A DNA stretch of 64,000 nt from Thiohalocapsa sp. (GCF_022340605.1 NZ_JAJDNQ010000050.1:1-64000); one strand, 5' to 3'. Shown: positions 52,176-60,855, numbered from the stretch's first letter. Numbers and translations: made by a program. The notes: a model not told the origin generated them from the letters alone.

Positions 52176-53285
52176 TCAAGGCTGGCTCTCCGGCTGCTGG
52201 GAGATGTCCTCCACCTGGACTTGGACGGCCCGATGCTGTCCCTGTCGCTCGACGCTCAGCTTGACGCTGTTGCCGACGCCGACCTTTTCCAGTACCGAGG
52301 CCAAGTCCGCAATATCCTGGACCTGTTCACCATCGGCCTGCGTGATGACATCCCCGAGCTGGCCGGTGCTCGTATCGATTCCCTCGAGTCCAGCCTTCTG
52401 CGCCGGCGACCCCGGCAGCACAGCCGCGACCACGACGCCGTTCACGCCCAGATGGGCCGCGGCCTGCGCGCCGAGGGCACTGATGCCGATCCCCGGGCGG
52501 GGAACGCGGCCATCGCGGATCAGCCGCGTCACCACGTCCTTGACCAGGTCGACCGGCATCGCGAACCCGACACCGGCGAAGGCGCCGCTGTTGGAGATGA
52601 TGGCGCTGTTGACGCCGATCAGGCGTCCGGCCGAGTCCAGGAGCGGGCCGCCGGAGTTACCGGGATTGATGGCCGCGTCGGTCTGGATCACGCCCCGAAC
52701 CTCCCGCTCTCCAGTCGTCGGCAGGCTGCGGTGCAGCGCACTGACGATGCCCTCGGTCATCGTTCGGGTCAGGCCATAGGGGTTGCCGATGGCGAAGACC
52801 GTCTGGCCGACAAACAAGTCCTTGGACGAGCCGATCGCAATGGAGCCTTTCTGCGGATTAGATCCACTCAGGCAAAGCACCGCCAAATCGTAATCCGGTG
52901 CCGTTCCGACGACGGCCGCCCGATGCATCTCGCCCTTGCCAAACGAAACGGCGATGTGCTGCGCGCCGCGCAAGACGTGGGCGTTGGTCACGATGTGACC
53001 CGCGGCATCCCAGACGATGCCCGAGCCCATGCCGACCTCGTCCGTCGTTGGGCCGAAGGGATTCGGCGTGGATTCCTGCACCGTCGTGACAAACACCACC
53101 GACGACGAGGCCCTCTGAAAGACCTGACTCGCCGTCCGCTCCATAGCGGCGAGGTTGCCACGGGCGACCACCGCCACCGGCGCGACTTCGCGGCAGGTCG
53201 CGCGCTGGAAATAGTCATAGCCAAGGAATACCACCGCGACGGTCAGCAAGGTCAGAACGAACGCCATGAACACGCGAGCTATCAC
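52176..53285 (-). CDS. HtrA/DegP-DegS-type periplasmic serine protease with PDZ domain
   Basis: A 369-residue trypsin-like protease anchored by an N-terminal helix (VFMAFVLTLLTVAVVFLGYDYF, 5-26). The catalytic triad is His103 (IVTNAHVL), Asp133 (DYDLAVL) and Ser211 (NPGNSGGPLL). One PDZ domain follows (about 268-360, GIGISALGAQAAAHLGVNGV, and VITQADGEQVQD). The single PDZ domain and membrane anchor resemble DegS more than DegP, so a regulatory envelope-stress protease is a possibility. No rseA/rseB genes are near. It is a single gene, with repeat D upstream and repeat B downstream. Confidence 0.92.
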   Translation of the reverse strand: MIARVFMAFVLTLLTVAVVFLGYDYFQRATCREVAPVAVVARGNLAAMERTASQVFQRASSSVVFVTTVQESTPNPFGPTTDEVGMGSGIVWDAAGHIVTNAHVLRGAQHIAVSFGKGEMHRAAVVGTAPDYDLAVLCLSGSNPQKGSIAIGSSKDLFVGQTVFAIGNPYGLTRTMTEGIVSALHRSLPTTGEREVRGVIQTDAAINPGNSGGPLLDSAGRLIGVNSAIISNSGAFAGVGFAMPVDLVKDVVTRLIRDGRVPRPGIGISALGAQAAAHLGVNGVVVAAVLPGSPAQKAGLEGIDTSTGQLGDVITQADGEQVQDIADLASVLEKVGVGNSVKLSVERQGQHRAVQVQVEDISQQPESQP

Positions 53286-53394
53286 AAGTCTGTCTCCTGT
53301 TTGCAGTCCGTTTCCGGACGGGCCGATTCCTGAACATGTCTCCCTGCCCCACCGCCTGGCCGACGCGTCGACACCGGCATGCCCGATCGCCCTG

Positions 53395-53560
53395 TCCCGA
53401 GACCGACTCGGGTCGTCGTTGTCGCTGTCGTTGTTGTCGTAATCGTTGTCGTTGTCGTAATCGTGGTCTTGCTACCAACCGTGCGGCTCTTCGATGACGA
53501 CTGCGATTACGACCACGACAACGAGTGAGCCGAGTCCCGGAATTTCCGCAGCAAAGCACT
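53395..53560. repeat. Hairpin repeat D with GTCGTT microsatellite arms, copy 2
   Basis: GTCCCGAGACCGACTCGGGT opens the element; a long GTCGTT/GTCGTA tract follows (to about 53466), a loop containing CCAACCGTGCGGC, then GCGATTACGACCACGACAAC and GCCGAGTCCCGGAATTTCCG with CAGCAAAGCACT. The outer parts and the 3' flank match copy 1; the microsatellite arm is about twice as long. Confidence 0.75.
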
Positions 53561-53696
53561 CGGCAGCCTGGCACGTCGGCGAGCGGTGGTGGCTTCCAGC
53601 CACAGCCGTGGATGCCGAGACCATCTGCCGGCACAGGGATTGCAGCTTTCACGCCAATGACATCCTGAAGCGACACCGCAGATCGGGAGGACAGCT

Positions 53697-53762
53697 ATGC
53701 GGGCGAATACCGGTGCCACTCCCCTGAAGACGCAGAACATCGATGCGCCGCCGGCTTACTGA
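53697..53762 (+). CDS. Possible 21-residue peptide
   Basis: ATG 53697 is preceded by GGGAGGACAGCT, an excellent ribosome site, and the frame reads 21 codons (MRANTGATPLKTQNIDAPPA plus a terminal Tyr) to a TGA. It lies 216 bases upstream of a CPBP-family membrane protease gene on the same strand; relatives of that family process or confer immunity to peptides. No further evidence; it could be a leader peptide or chance. Confidence 0.2.
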   Translation: MRANTGATPLKTQNIDAPPAY

Positions 53763-53978
53763 TGCCGGTCCCCCACCGAGCGTGCTTGCCTGACGACGTT
53801 TGAGGTGGTGGATTTGCCCCAAGCACGGGTCATTGCAGCCGCGAATGGGGCCAAGGCCTGGGGAGAATCCGCGGCGGCCGCGGCAGCTCCGCGACATGGT
53901 TGAGATCCGGTCTGGACCGCAGGAAGGGGGGCCATTGCACGCTCCCCGTGTCGTCCGAACAGCAAACGGGAGTTAGCG

Positions 53979-54731
53979 ATGGCGGCTGTTCCGCTCAAGG
54001 ATGCGAAGCGCACCCCAATGCGCTCCCCAAAGCGCACCCAAGACAAGGCGCCCGTGAGCCGGAAAATCCAGCTCTTCGAAGTCGGGGCATTCCTGTTTCT
54101 TGTGCTTCCGTCACTCGTGCTGTCCCTGTTCATCACGGGAGAAGGAGACGAAGGATTTCGCCTCACCGCCGTGCTGGTCATCGTGCGTGATCTGGCGCTT
54201 GTCAGCCTGGTACTCTACTTCGTCTGGCGAAACGGAGAGGGGTTTGGTCAGCTCGGCTGGACGCTCAGGCGGCTGCCACTGGAGGTCCTCCTCGGCATCC
54301 TGCTCTTCGTCCCGATGACATTCGGGATCAACTGGCTGGAGCAGTTCCTGACCGGCATCGGCCTCTCTTCGCCGCCAAAGTCCTCTTCCGGCTTTCTCCA
54401 GCCCACCGGACACGCACAGTCCAGTCTTTGGCTCGCGGTGGGTCTCGTCATTGTGGTCGCCATTGCAGAGGAAACCATCTTTCGCGGCTACCTCTTGCTC
54501 CGATTCATGGGCATCGGGCTGGGAAAGGTGTTGGCCGTGGTTCTTTCGTCAGCTATCTTTGCCCTGGGACACGGCTATGAGGGTATGGTGGGGGTCGCTA
54601 CGGTGGGCGTCATGGGGGTATTCTTCGCCCTGATCTACTTGTGGCGCGGCAGCCTGATAGCGCCGATGGTGATGCACTTTCTGCAAGACTTCATCGCCAT
54701 CGTGCTGCTGCCTTTTCTGGTCGGAAGTTAG
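53979..54731 (+). CDS. CPBP-family intramembrane glutamic endopeptidase
   Basis: A 250-residue membrane protein of the CPBP/Abi family. The catalytic motifs are EETIFRGYLLLRF (Glu-Glu...Arg), the following FALGHGYEG (His) and HFLQDFIA (His with Gln/Asp). Six to eight hydrophobic segments are visible. ATG 53979 has GGGAG 8 bases upstream. The first 30 residues are basic and cytoplasmic-looking. Such enzymes process prenylated proteins in eukaryotes (Rce1) and peptides or membrane proteins in bacteria; the substrate here is unknown. It ends 1 base from the stop of the convergent DUF1134 gene. Confidence 0.9.
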   Translation: MAAVPLKDAKRTPMRSPKRTQDKAPVSRKIQLFEVGAFLFLVLPSLVLSLFITGEGDEGFRLTAVLVIVRDLALVSLVLYFVWRNGEGFGQLGWTLRRLPLEVLLGILLFVPMTFGINWLEQFLTGIGLSSPPKSSSGFLQPTGHAQSSLWLAVGLVIVVAIAEETIFRGYLLLRFMGIGLGKVLAVVLSSAIFALGHGYEGMVGVATVGVMGVFFALIYLWRGSLIAPMVMHFLQDFIAIVLLPFLVGS

Positions 54732-54732
54732 G

Positions 54733-55284
54733 TCAGAACGGATTGATGCTCGGCTTGCGCGTGAAGTCGAGATAGCCGACGCTAACCCCTTGCCGCCAGC
54801 CGGCGCCAAAGCGGATCGGAGCGATCACGACCTTCCCGGACCGCAGGTAGTTGACCCCGATCCCGCCGACATAGTACAGACTACCCTCCACCCCGGGATA
54901 GCGCTTGAAGAGCTGGTCGGGATCGCGTAGCGCGTAGATCAGCATGAAGACCTTCGACGCGGCTCCCCCCAAATCGATGCCGATCGAGGGACCCTGCCAG
55001 TAGACCTTGCGTTGAACACCAGTCTTCGTCTGCAAGGTTCCACTACCGTACCGCAAGCCGATGCCCACGGCACCGCCTGCCTCTTCACCGGTGATGTACG
55101 CATCCGGCTCACCCTGATCGGCGAACACTTTTTCGACCACCTGAGCCAGGTCTTTCGCGCCGTGCCCGAAGAACTGCTCCACCTGAGACAGGATCTCCTG
55201 CCGACTATAGGTCTCGCTATCGGCGGCCAAGGCCGGTGCGGCGACGAGGCCGCAGAGCATCAAGAAGATACTGGAGCTTCGCAT
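54733..55284 (-). CDS. DUF1134 (EipA-like) exported protein
   Basis: A 183-residue protein with a signal peptide (SSIFLMLCGLVAAPALA) and the DUF1134 body: VEQFFGHGAKDLAQVVEKVF, GEEAGGAVGIGLRYGSGTLQ, VYWQGPSIGIDLGGAASKVF, YYVGGIGVNYL and FGAGWRQGVSVGYLDF. In Brucella and Caulobacter, EipA proteins support cell-envelope integrity. The family's typical presence in alphaproteobacteria makes it worth noting here. ATG 55284 is chosen since the upstream frame is repeat A. No operon partners. Confidence 0.88.
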   Translation of the reverse strand: MRSSSIFLMLCGLVAAPALAADSETYSRQEILSQVEQFFGHGAKDLAQVVEKVFADQGEPDAYITGEEAGGAVGIGLRYGSGTLQTKTGVQRKVYWQGPSIGIDLGGAASKVFMLIYALRDPDQLFKRYPGVEGSLYYVGGIGVNYLRSGKVVIAPIRFGAGWRQGVSVGYLDFTRKPSINPF

Positions 55285-55339
55285 GATGGGATTCCCAAAT
55301 TTTGTCCAGAGCCCGTCTGGCTTGATCGGTGCGCTTCGT

Positions 55340-55500
55340 GACTGTGAGAGTATTCGGTGTAGGTCGGGTTGGCGATAGCGTAACCCGACAATCAACGGCT
55401 TGCTCGCGCCCTGACTGGCGCCCATCGTCGGGTTACGCTGCGCTAACCCGACCTACGATGCGCTCGTGTTCGAAGTTGCGAGCAATACTTTCACGGTCTC
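55340..55500. repeat. MITE-like repeat A, copy 8 (most complete)
   Basis: Terminal inverted repeats GACTGTGAGAGTATT (55340-55354) and AATACTTTCACGGTCTC (55484-55500) bound two core palindromes: TAGGTCGGGTTGGCGATAGC with GTAACCCGAC, and CATCGTCGGGTTACGCTGCG with CTAACCCGACCTACGATG. The size is about 161 bases, with no coding capacity. The right end abuts the VapC remnant, which it probably truncated. Confidence 0.8.
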
Positions 55501-55775
55501 TTCGTGAAGCAATCGAAGTGCCAACCGCGCGATTCGTTGGCATGGCACTTGTTGTCGAGGCTGAGTCTGATTTCTGGGTCGCAGCGATCGGCAGGCTCGT
55601 CGAAGGGCAGGATATCCAGCGCGGCCAGCTCTGTCTCAAGCTGGGCGGTCAGTCGCTGGGAGCTCTTCTTGGCCGCGCCGAAGGGCAGTTCCGCGGCGAT
55701 GACGATGCACGTGCATACGCTGACCTCGCCGCGCTCGGCCACGCTGTCGCGGATGTGGCCCACCGGCCGCCGCAC
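55491..55775 (-). pseudogene. Remnant of a VapC-type PIN-domain toxin gene
   Basis: The minus-strand frame contains GEVSVCTCIVIAAELPFGAA followed by KKSSQRL, then ALDILPFDEPADR, matching the middle of VapC/tRNA(fMet)-endonuclease toxins (VSSIVLAELRYGVAKS...LEVLPFD). The N-terminal DTN motif is missing; after PEIRLSL the frame departs from the family and enters repeat A. No VapB gene is seen. It is a broken gene, truncated at both ends. Confidence 0.6.
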
Positions 55776-55926
55776 GAGGTCGGAGGCGATCTTCAGCCGA
55801 GGTGTCGGCGAGTTTCCGCATGGGCGGAGTACACGTCAGCGCCGCAAAGGGTGCGCGGACGGGGCAGCGCGTTTGCCGCGTCGATGCGGGTTGGGGCGTC
55901 GCGGCGAGGTACTTGCTCGCGCCAAC

Positions 55927-55963
55927 GAAAAAGGCCCGACCACCTCGCGCTGGCCCGGCCTTC
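55927..55963 (-). terminator. Rho-independent terminator of aprBA
   Basis: On the minus strand, AAGGCCGGGCCA, an 11-base loop, then TGGTCGGGCCTTTTT: a GC-rich stem ending in a T-run, 70 bases beyond the aprA stop codon. Confidence 0.75.
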
Positions 55964-56031
55964 TGTTGTTTACCTGACAGCCGACCCTCGCGGGTCAGGC
56001 CGTCAGGCGCGCAGATCCCGCGGGATCAGGC

Positions 56032-58011
56032 CTACTTGAACAACTTCGACTTATCCACCAGGTCGACGTGGGCGCGCTTGAAGCAGGTCCAGGTCTTGGT
56101 CTCTTTGTCATAGACCGAGTTGACGAAGCATTTCCAGTTCTCTTCGTCGATGAAGTTGTAATCCATCCGGTAGTAGAAGCCGGGGTAGCGGGTCTCTTCG
56201 CGGAATTGGATGTGCTTCATGTGTGCTTCGGCGGTGAGGGTACGGTGGTAGTTCTCCCACGCCCGCAGCAGCTCGTGGAGGTCCTTGGCGCGCATCTTCA
56301 AGGCGTCTTCCTTGAGCAGTTCGAGCTTCTGCTCGGCCACGTCCATCATGTGGGCATTGGTCTGGTACATGGTGGAGACGCCGGCCACGTATTCGTCCAT
56401 GATCTTCTGCAGGCGCAATTGCAGCATCTTCGGCGTGATGTAGTTGGGGTTCACGTCGATGGCGGTGGTGTAATCCTGGTGGTCCACGTAGTTGCGCACC
56501 GGGCGGTAGATCTGTTCCACCAACCGCTCCACCGGGGTGTCCAGCTCGGGCTTGTGGTCCTTGTTGTCCATGCAGAACTTGACCATGGCCTTGGCGGCGA
56601 TGCGCCCCTCGGCATGGGAGCCGGAGGAGAACTTGTGGCCGGAGGCGCCGACACCGTCGGCGGCGGTGAACAGGCCCCGCACGGTGGTCATGCCACGGTA
56701 GCCCCAGTGCCAGCCTTGCGGCAGGTGCGAGGGGATCTTGTCCTTGTCCGGATGGTCCTCGCTGGTGGGGGCGCCCAAGTCCTCGGGGCCTGAGGTCCAG
56801 ATGCCGCAGCAGCCCGAATGCGAGCCGAGCAGGTAGGGCTCGGTGGGTATGAGCTCGGAGTTCTTCTTCTCCGGCTCGATGTTCTCACCCGCCCAGACGC
56901 CGGCCTGGCCGATGCACATGTCGAGGAAGTCTTCCCAGGCCTCGGCCTCCAGATGCTTGATCTCCTTCGGTGTCATGGTCTCGGCGAGCTTGCCGAGGGC
57001 AGTGACGGTATCCATGTAGATCGGGCCACGGCCCTCGCGCATCTCCTTCATCATCAGGTGGGCACGCAGGCACGATGCCGGTACCTTGGCCTGGCCGTAG
57101 GGCGGGAAGTCGTCCAGCAGCGCCTTGTTGGTCTCCAGGTAGACCTCACCAAACGCATTGGTCGCCTTGGCCTTGAACAGCAGAAACCAGGCGCCGACCG
57201 GGCCGTAGCCATCCTTGAAGCGGACGGGCACGAAGCGGTTCTCCATCATGGTCAGCTCGGCGCCGGCCTCGACGGCCATGGCGTAGGTGGAGCCGGCGTT
57301 CCAGACCGGGTACCAGGCGCGGCCGGTGCCCTCGCCGACGGAGCGCGGGCGGAAGATGTTGGCGCAGCCACCGGCCACCAGCAGGCAGGCCTTGAAGGTG
57401 TAGACGAAGACCTTGTTCTCGCGCACCGAGAAGCCGACGGCACCGGCGATGCGGTTGTCGTCGTACTTGTCGTTGACCAGCCTGGCGATGAACACGTGCT
57501 CCTGGATGCGCTCGGTGCCGAGCGCCTTCTTCGCGGCCTCGGCGACGATCCACTTGTAGGACTCGCCGTGGATCATGATCTGCCACTTGCCGGAGCGCAC
57601 CGGCTTGCCGCCCTTGACCAGGGGCTTGCCCTCGTCGCCGGGCTGCTTCCAGATGGGCAGGCCCCATTCCTCGAACAGGTGCACGGAATCATCCACGTGG
57701 CGGCCGAGGTCGTAGGCGAGGTCGTCGCGGGTGATGCCCATGAGGTCGTTGGAGACCATGCGCGCGTAGTCGGCCGGGTCCTGCTCGCCGAGGTAGGTGT
57801 TGATGGCCGACAGGCCCTGGGCGACGGCGCCGGAACGGTCCATCGCGGCCTTGTCCACCAGCTTGACCTTCAGGTCCACGCCCTGCGCCTTGGCCGCGTC
57901 CAGCCACGGGCCGATCTCGTAGGCCGCGCCGCAAGCGCCCATGCCGCCGCCGATGATGAGGATGTCGACTTCTTCTTCGACGACTTCGGGATTGCCGAAT
58001 TCTCCTGCCAT
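56032..58011 (-). CDS. aprA: Adenylylsulfate (APS) reductase alpha subunit AprA
   Basis: The FAD-containing catalytic subunit of dissimilatory APS reductase. In sulfur oxidisers it runs in the direction sulfite + AMP to APS in the cytoplasm. The 659-residue protein has the dinucleotide-binding motif DILIIGGGMGACGAAYEIG near residue 17 and family-typical NRFVPVRFKDGYGPVGAWFL, KFSSGSHAEGRIAAKAMVKF and REETRYPGFYYRMDYNFIDE. ATG 58011 starts MAGEFGNPEVVEEEVDIL. It follows aprB by 84 bases and is followed by a strong terminator. The aprM gene that precedes aprBA in Allochromatium is not adjacent. Confidence 0.97.
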   Translation of the reverse strand: MAGEFGNPEVVEEEVDILIIGGGMGACGAAYEIGPWLDAAKAQGVDLKVKLVDKAAMDRSGAVAQGLSAINTYLGEQDPADYARMVSNDLMGITRDDLAYDLGRHVDDSVHLFEEWGLPIWKQPGDEGKPLVKGGKPVRSGKWQIMIHGESYKWIVAEAAKKALGTERIQEHVFIARLVNDKYDDNRIAGAVGFSVRENKVFVYTFKACLLVAGGCANIFRPRSVGEGTGRAWYPVWNAGSTYAMAVEAGAELTMMENRFVPVRFKDGYGPVGAWFLLFKAKATNAFGEVYLETNKALLDDFPPYGQAKVPASCLRAHLMMKEMREGRGPIYMDTVTALGKLAETMTPKEIKHLEAEAWEDFLDMCIGQAGVWAGENIEPEKKNSELIPTEPYLLGSHSGCCGIWTSGPEDLGAPTSEDHPDKDKIPSHLPQGWHWGYRGMTTVRGLFTAADGVGASGHKFSSGSHAEGRIAAKAMVKFCMDNKDHKPELDTPVERLVEQIYRPVRNYVDHQDYTTAIDVNPNYITPKMLQLRLQKIMDEYVAGVSTMYQTNAHMMDVAEQKLELLKEDALKMRAKDLHELLRAWENYHRTLTAEAHMKHIQFREETRYPGFYYRMDYNFIDEENWKCFVNSVYDKETKTWTCFKRAHVDLVDKSKLFK

Positions 58012-58095
58012 GTGGAAATGCCTCTGGATCTCTGCTTTTCGGGCTCGATGGCGCCGGCAGCGGCGCCGATCAGGCTCTTTGGCGCTGGCGAGCGC

Positions 58096-58563
58096 TTATT
58101 TGCGGATCAGCTCGGACGGGTCGCCGGCCTTCTGCACACCGCCCAGGGTGAAGTAGCCGGGCTCGCCGATCTTGGCGATGTCGGCCGCAGGCTTACCGTC
58201 GTAGGGATCGATGGACCCCTCGGGGGTGGTGCGGATCGGGAACTTGAAGCGCTTCATCTTCCCGTTGCGGAACCTGATGGTCCACATGATGGAGTCGGCG
58301 CCCCGCAGCGGCTGCACGGAGGCGCCCATGGGCACGAAGTCGGCGTAGTGGCGGACCTCGATGGCCTGCTGCGGGCAAATCTTGACGCAGGCGTAGCACT
58401 CCCAGCACTGCTCCGGCTCCTGGTTGTACGCCTTCATGGCCCAGCCGGTGTTGCTGCCATCCTTGTCGAGCTTCATCAGGTCGTGGGGGCAGATGTACAC
58501 GCAAGCGGTCTTGTCCTGGCTCTTGCAGCCATCGCACTTGTCGGTACGCACAAAGGTTGGCAT
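58096..58563 (-). CDS. aprB: Adenylylsulfate (APS) reductase beta subunit AprB
   Basis: The iron-sulfur subunit of APS reductase, passing electrons between AprA and the membrane partner (AprM or QmoABC). The 155-residue protein has two [4Fe-4S] motifs, CDGCKSQDKTACVYICP (10-26) and CWECYACVKICP, and a C-terminal tail that wraps AprA (YDGKPAADIAKIGEPGYFTL). ATG 58563 (MPTFVRTDKCDGC) is the canonical start; upstream codons extend into non-family sequence. It is the first gene of the aprBA operon. Confidence 0.97.
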   Translation of the reverse strand: MPTFVRTDKCDGCKSQDKTACVYICPHDLMKLDKDGSNTGWAMKAYNQEPEQCWECYACVKICPQQAIEVRHYADFVPMGASVQPLRGADSIMWTIRFRNGKMKRFKFPIRTTPEGSIDPYDGKPAADIAKIGEPGYFTLGGVQKAGDPSELIRK

Positions 58564-59074
58564 GTTGCGATTCTCCAGACGTTTCCGTCGCAGACGCGGG
58601 CTTGGCTCGGATCGGCAGCGCCTGCGTGCGGCATGGTCGGGCAAGGCGGGTTGCGATGCCCCAAGGGTCGAGCGCGTCGCGGCGTCCTCGACGCATCCTC
58701 TGGTGGTGGCTTATGGCCCGAGCGGCCCGAGCGGCGTTGGGGTTCTCATGGCTCGTCGCCGCCTCGACCTGTCCATCGCTTCGGGCTGGTGGGGCTGTCA
58801 CCGTAGGCCGGCGAGCATAGGCAGCCCCTATAAACACTGTTAAAGCAGCAAATGCGCCGCGTAGTATAAGGCCGATTTGTCGGGTGCCCGGGCAGCGGGC
58901 TCGGTGCCACTCGCCGCCCGAGCGCGGGCAATCCACCGCCCAAATCCACCACCCGACCCGTTGCCGCCACCCCGAGCGTCAGGCATCGTCGGCGCCAACG
59001 ACGCGGCCGCATCGACGCGGCGCCCGGCGCTCGGGGCCATGCCGACTCCCCACAACCTCCAACCGACGAAGCCC
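58564..59074. other. Divergent region upstream of aprBA
   Basis: It lies between leftward aprB and the rightward DUF423 gene. A short AT-rich patch around 58825-58865 (TATAAACACTGTTAAAGC and TAGTATAAGG) is the likely promoter area of the highly expressed aprBA operon. No gene or repeat-family member is seen. Confidence 0.45.
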
Positions 59075-59482
59075 ATGACACGACCGAGTAGTCTCCTGAT
59101 CGCGGTGGCCGCCCTGTTCGGGTTCGCCGCCGTCCTGCTCGGCGCCTTCGGCGCCCATGGCCTCACCGAGCGGGTGAGCCCGGAGCGGCTCGCCATCTGG
59201 CAGACGGCCGCCCATTATCTGGGCTGGCATGCCACCACGCTCCTCGCCATCGCGCTGCTCGACGCGCACTTTCGCGGTGTCTGGCTGCGGGTGGCCGCCT
59301 GGGCCATGGTGGTGGGCAGCATCCTCTTCAGCGGCAGCCTGTTCGTGCTGGTGCTCACCGACACCCCCGCCTGGGGTGCCGTCACCCCATTTGGCGGGGT
59401 GGCGCTGGCGTTGGGCTGGGCCTCGCTGGCATTCGCGGCCTCGCTGAAGCTCGGCGTGGCGCGCGATGGCGACGCCGGCTAG
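59075..59482 (+). CDS. DUF423 family membrane protein (YgdD-like)
   Basis: A 135-residue four-helix membrane protein: LLIAVAALFGFAAVLLGAFGAHGL at the start, IWQTAAHYLGWHATTLLAIALLD, VAAWAMVVGSILFSGSLFVLVLT and TPFGGVALALGWASLAF. The GAFGAHGL and SLFVL(A/V)LTG...TPFGG motifs are those of DUF423. Its function is unknown. The stop overlaps the rsmE start region by 17 bases, which indicates co-transcription. Confidence 0.9.
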   Translation: MTRPSSLLIAVAALFGFAAVLLGAFGAHGLTERVSPERLAIWQTAAHYLGWHATTLLAIALLDAHFRGVWLRVAAWAMVVGSILFSGSLFVLVLTDTPAWGAVTPFGGVALALGWASLAFAASLKLGVARDGDAG

Positions 59483-60236
59483 CGCCCCGCGGGCGGGCAT
59501 GCGCCAGGACCGCATCTACACGGCACAGCCGCTCGCCGCCGGCGCGCGCGTGGAACTGGAGCCCGGAGCGCGTCGCCACGTCACCCAGGTGCTGCGACTC
59601 GGCGTCGGCGACGCGCTGGTGCTGTTCAACGGCGACGGGCACGACTACCCCGCCACGCTGGTGCAGACGGGCGCCGCGGTGCTGGCCGAGGTGGCGCCGC
59701 CGGGACCCACGGAACCGGTGCTGCCGCTCGCGGTGACCTTGGCGCTCGGCATCACCAAGGGCGAGCGCATGGACTATGCGCTGCAAAAGGCCGTGGAGCT
59801 TGGCGTCACGCACCTGGTGCCGCTGTTCACGGAGCGCACCGTGGTGAAGCTGCGCAATGAGCGCCTCGACAGGCGCCACGGCCATTGGCAGGGCGTGGTG
59901 GTGTCCGCCTGCGAGCAGAGCGGGCGGCGGCGGCTGCCAGGGCTCGCGCCGCCGCAACGGCTCGGCACCTGGCTGACGACGCTGCCGCCTGGCCATAACG
60001 GCCTGCTGTTGCACCATCGTGCCGAGCGCACGCTGACGGATTTGCCGCCGCCACCGGCAGGGCAGGCGATGTTGCTGGTCGGTCCCGAGGGCGGACTCGC
60101 GCCCGACGAGCGGGAGACGGCGCTCGCGCACGGCTTCACCGCGGTGCGGCTCGGCCCGCGGGTGCTGCGCGCGGAGACGGCGCCGCTTGCCGCGTTGGCG
60201 GCGCTGCAGATCTTGTGGGGGGACTTCCGCGGCTGA
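59466..60236 (+). CDS. rsmE: 16S rRNA m3U1498 methyltransferase RsmE
   Basis: A SPOUT-class methyltransferase that methylates N3 of U1498 in 16S rRNA. The 256-residue protein has the N-terminal PUA-like domain (RIYTAQPLAAGARVELEPGARRHVTQVLRL), GITKGERMDYALQKAVELGV in the middle, and the C-terminal knot VGPEGGLAPDERE...RLGPRVLRAETAPLAAL. The ATG at 59466 overlaps the DUF423 gene; an ATG 11 codons downstream (MRQDRIYTAQPL) could be the true start. Confidence 0.95.
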   Translation: MATPASAPRAGMRQDRIYTAQPLAAGARVELEPGARRHVTQVLRLGVGDALVLFNGDGHDYPATLVQTGAAVLAEVAPPGPTEPVLPLAVTLALGITKGERMDYALQKAVELGVTHLVPLFTERTVVKLRNERLDRRHGHWQGVVVSACEQSGRRRLPGLAPPQRLGTWLTTLPPGHNGLLLHHRAERTLTDLPPPPAGQAMLLVGPEGGLAPDERETALAHGFTAVRLGPRVLRAETAPLAALAALQILWGDFRG

Positions 60237-60270
60237 GCCCGGGCACACGCGCGCCGGCGCGGGACCGGTC

Positions 60271-60855
60271 TCACGCCATCAACGCCGACACGGGCGCCAG
60301 GGCCGCGGCCAGTGCGTCCATGTCCGGAACCGCGAAGAGCTCCCCATGCGCGCGCAGTAGCGCGGTGCAAAAGGGCGGTGGCATGCCCGTCTCGGCGTAC
60401 GGGTCGACCTCCCCTTCCCGCAGCGTCAGCAGGCCCGGCATCCCGAGCGCCGCGAGCGCGAAGGCATCGATCGCATCCTCGCGCAGGCTCGGGCAGATCA
60501 CCGCCCGCAGGCGCAGCGGCAGGTCGCTGTCGGCATCGCCGCCAGCGTCATCGCCAACGCCAACGCCGGCATCGCCGCCAGTCATCGCCGGCGCGCTGGC
60601 GCCCGCCGGCACCTGGCCAGCCAGGCTCGCGTCCAAGTGCAGCAGCGGCAGGCGCCGCCCGCGCCAGGCGAAGGTGCCCAGCAGCGCTTGTGCCAGCCTG
60701 GGGTCGGTATCCAGCGGCAGCGGCAGCGGCGCGGGCGTCGGGCAGCGCGTGACCTCCAGCACCGCGGCAGCGGGCAGCAGCCAGCGCGGCCCGTCGCCGG
60801 CTGCGGCGGTCGCCCAGTTCAGCGCCAGAATCGGCGTTGGCAGCCGTAGCGACAC
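60271..60855 (-). CDS. CheW-like protein of the pilus chemosensory (Chp) system
   Basis: A 194-residue CheW-domain adaptor. The two SH3-like halves (LALNWATAAAGDGPRWLLPAAAVLEV and TFAWRGRRLPLLHLDASLAG) are separated from the last strand by a Gly/Asp-rich insertion (GGDAGVGVGDDAGGDADSD, about 93-111). It lies 31 bases downstream of the ChpA-type kinase gene, in the position of ChpC/PilI-like adaptors. It is predicted to link receptors to the kinase controlling type IV pili. Confidence 0.8.
   Translation of the reverse strand: MSLRLPTPILALNWATAAAGDGPRWLLPAAAVLEVTRCPTPAPLPLPLDTDPRLAQALLGTFAWRGRRLPLLHLDASLAGQVPAGASAPAMTGGDAGVGVGDDAGGDADSDLPLRLRAVICPSLREDAIDAFALAALGMPGLLTLREGEVDPYAETGMPPPFCTALLRAHGELFAVPDMDALAAALAPVSALMA

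Larger units (their letters stand above)
53286..53978. other. Divergent intergenic region with repeat D
   Basis: It contains repeat D copy 2 (53395-53560) and a 21-codon micro-ORF with a strong ribosome site (53697-53762). The rest (53763-53978) shows no recognised gene or repeat. Confidence 0.5.
55285..56031. other. Intergenic region: repeat A, VapC remnant and apr terminator
   Basis: From left to right it holds repeat A copy 8 (55340-55500), a decayed PIN-domain toxin gene (55491-55775), a stretch with no recognised content, and a hairpin terminator for aprBA (55927-55963). Confidence 0.6.

Noticed and set aside
53400-53530. GTCGTT tracts considered as a CRISPR array or a retron-like non-coding RNA
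   Set aside because: There are no spaced direct repeats with unique spacers, no cas genes and no reverse transcriptase; the tracts form arms of an inverted repeat shared with 36069-36185.
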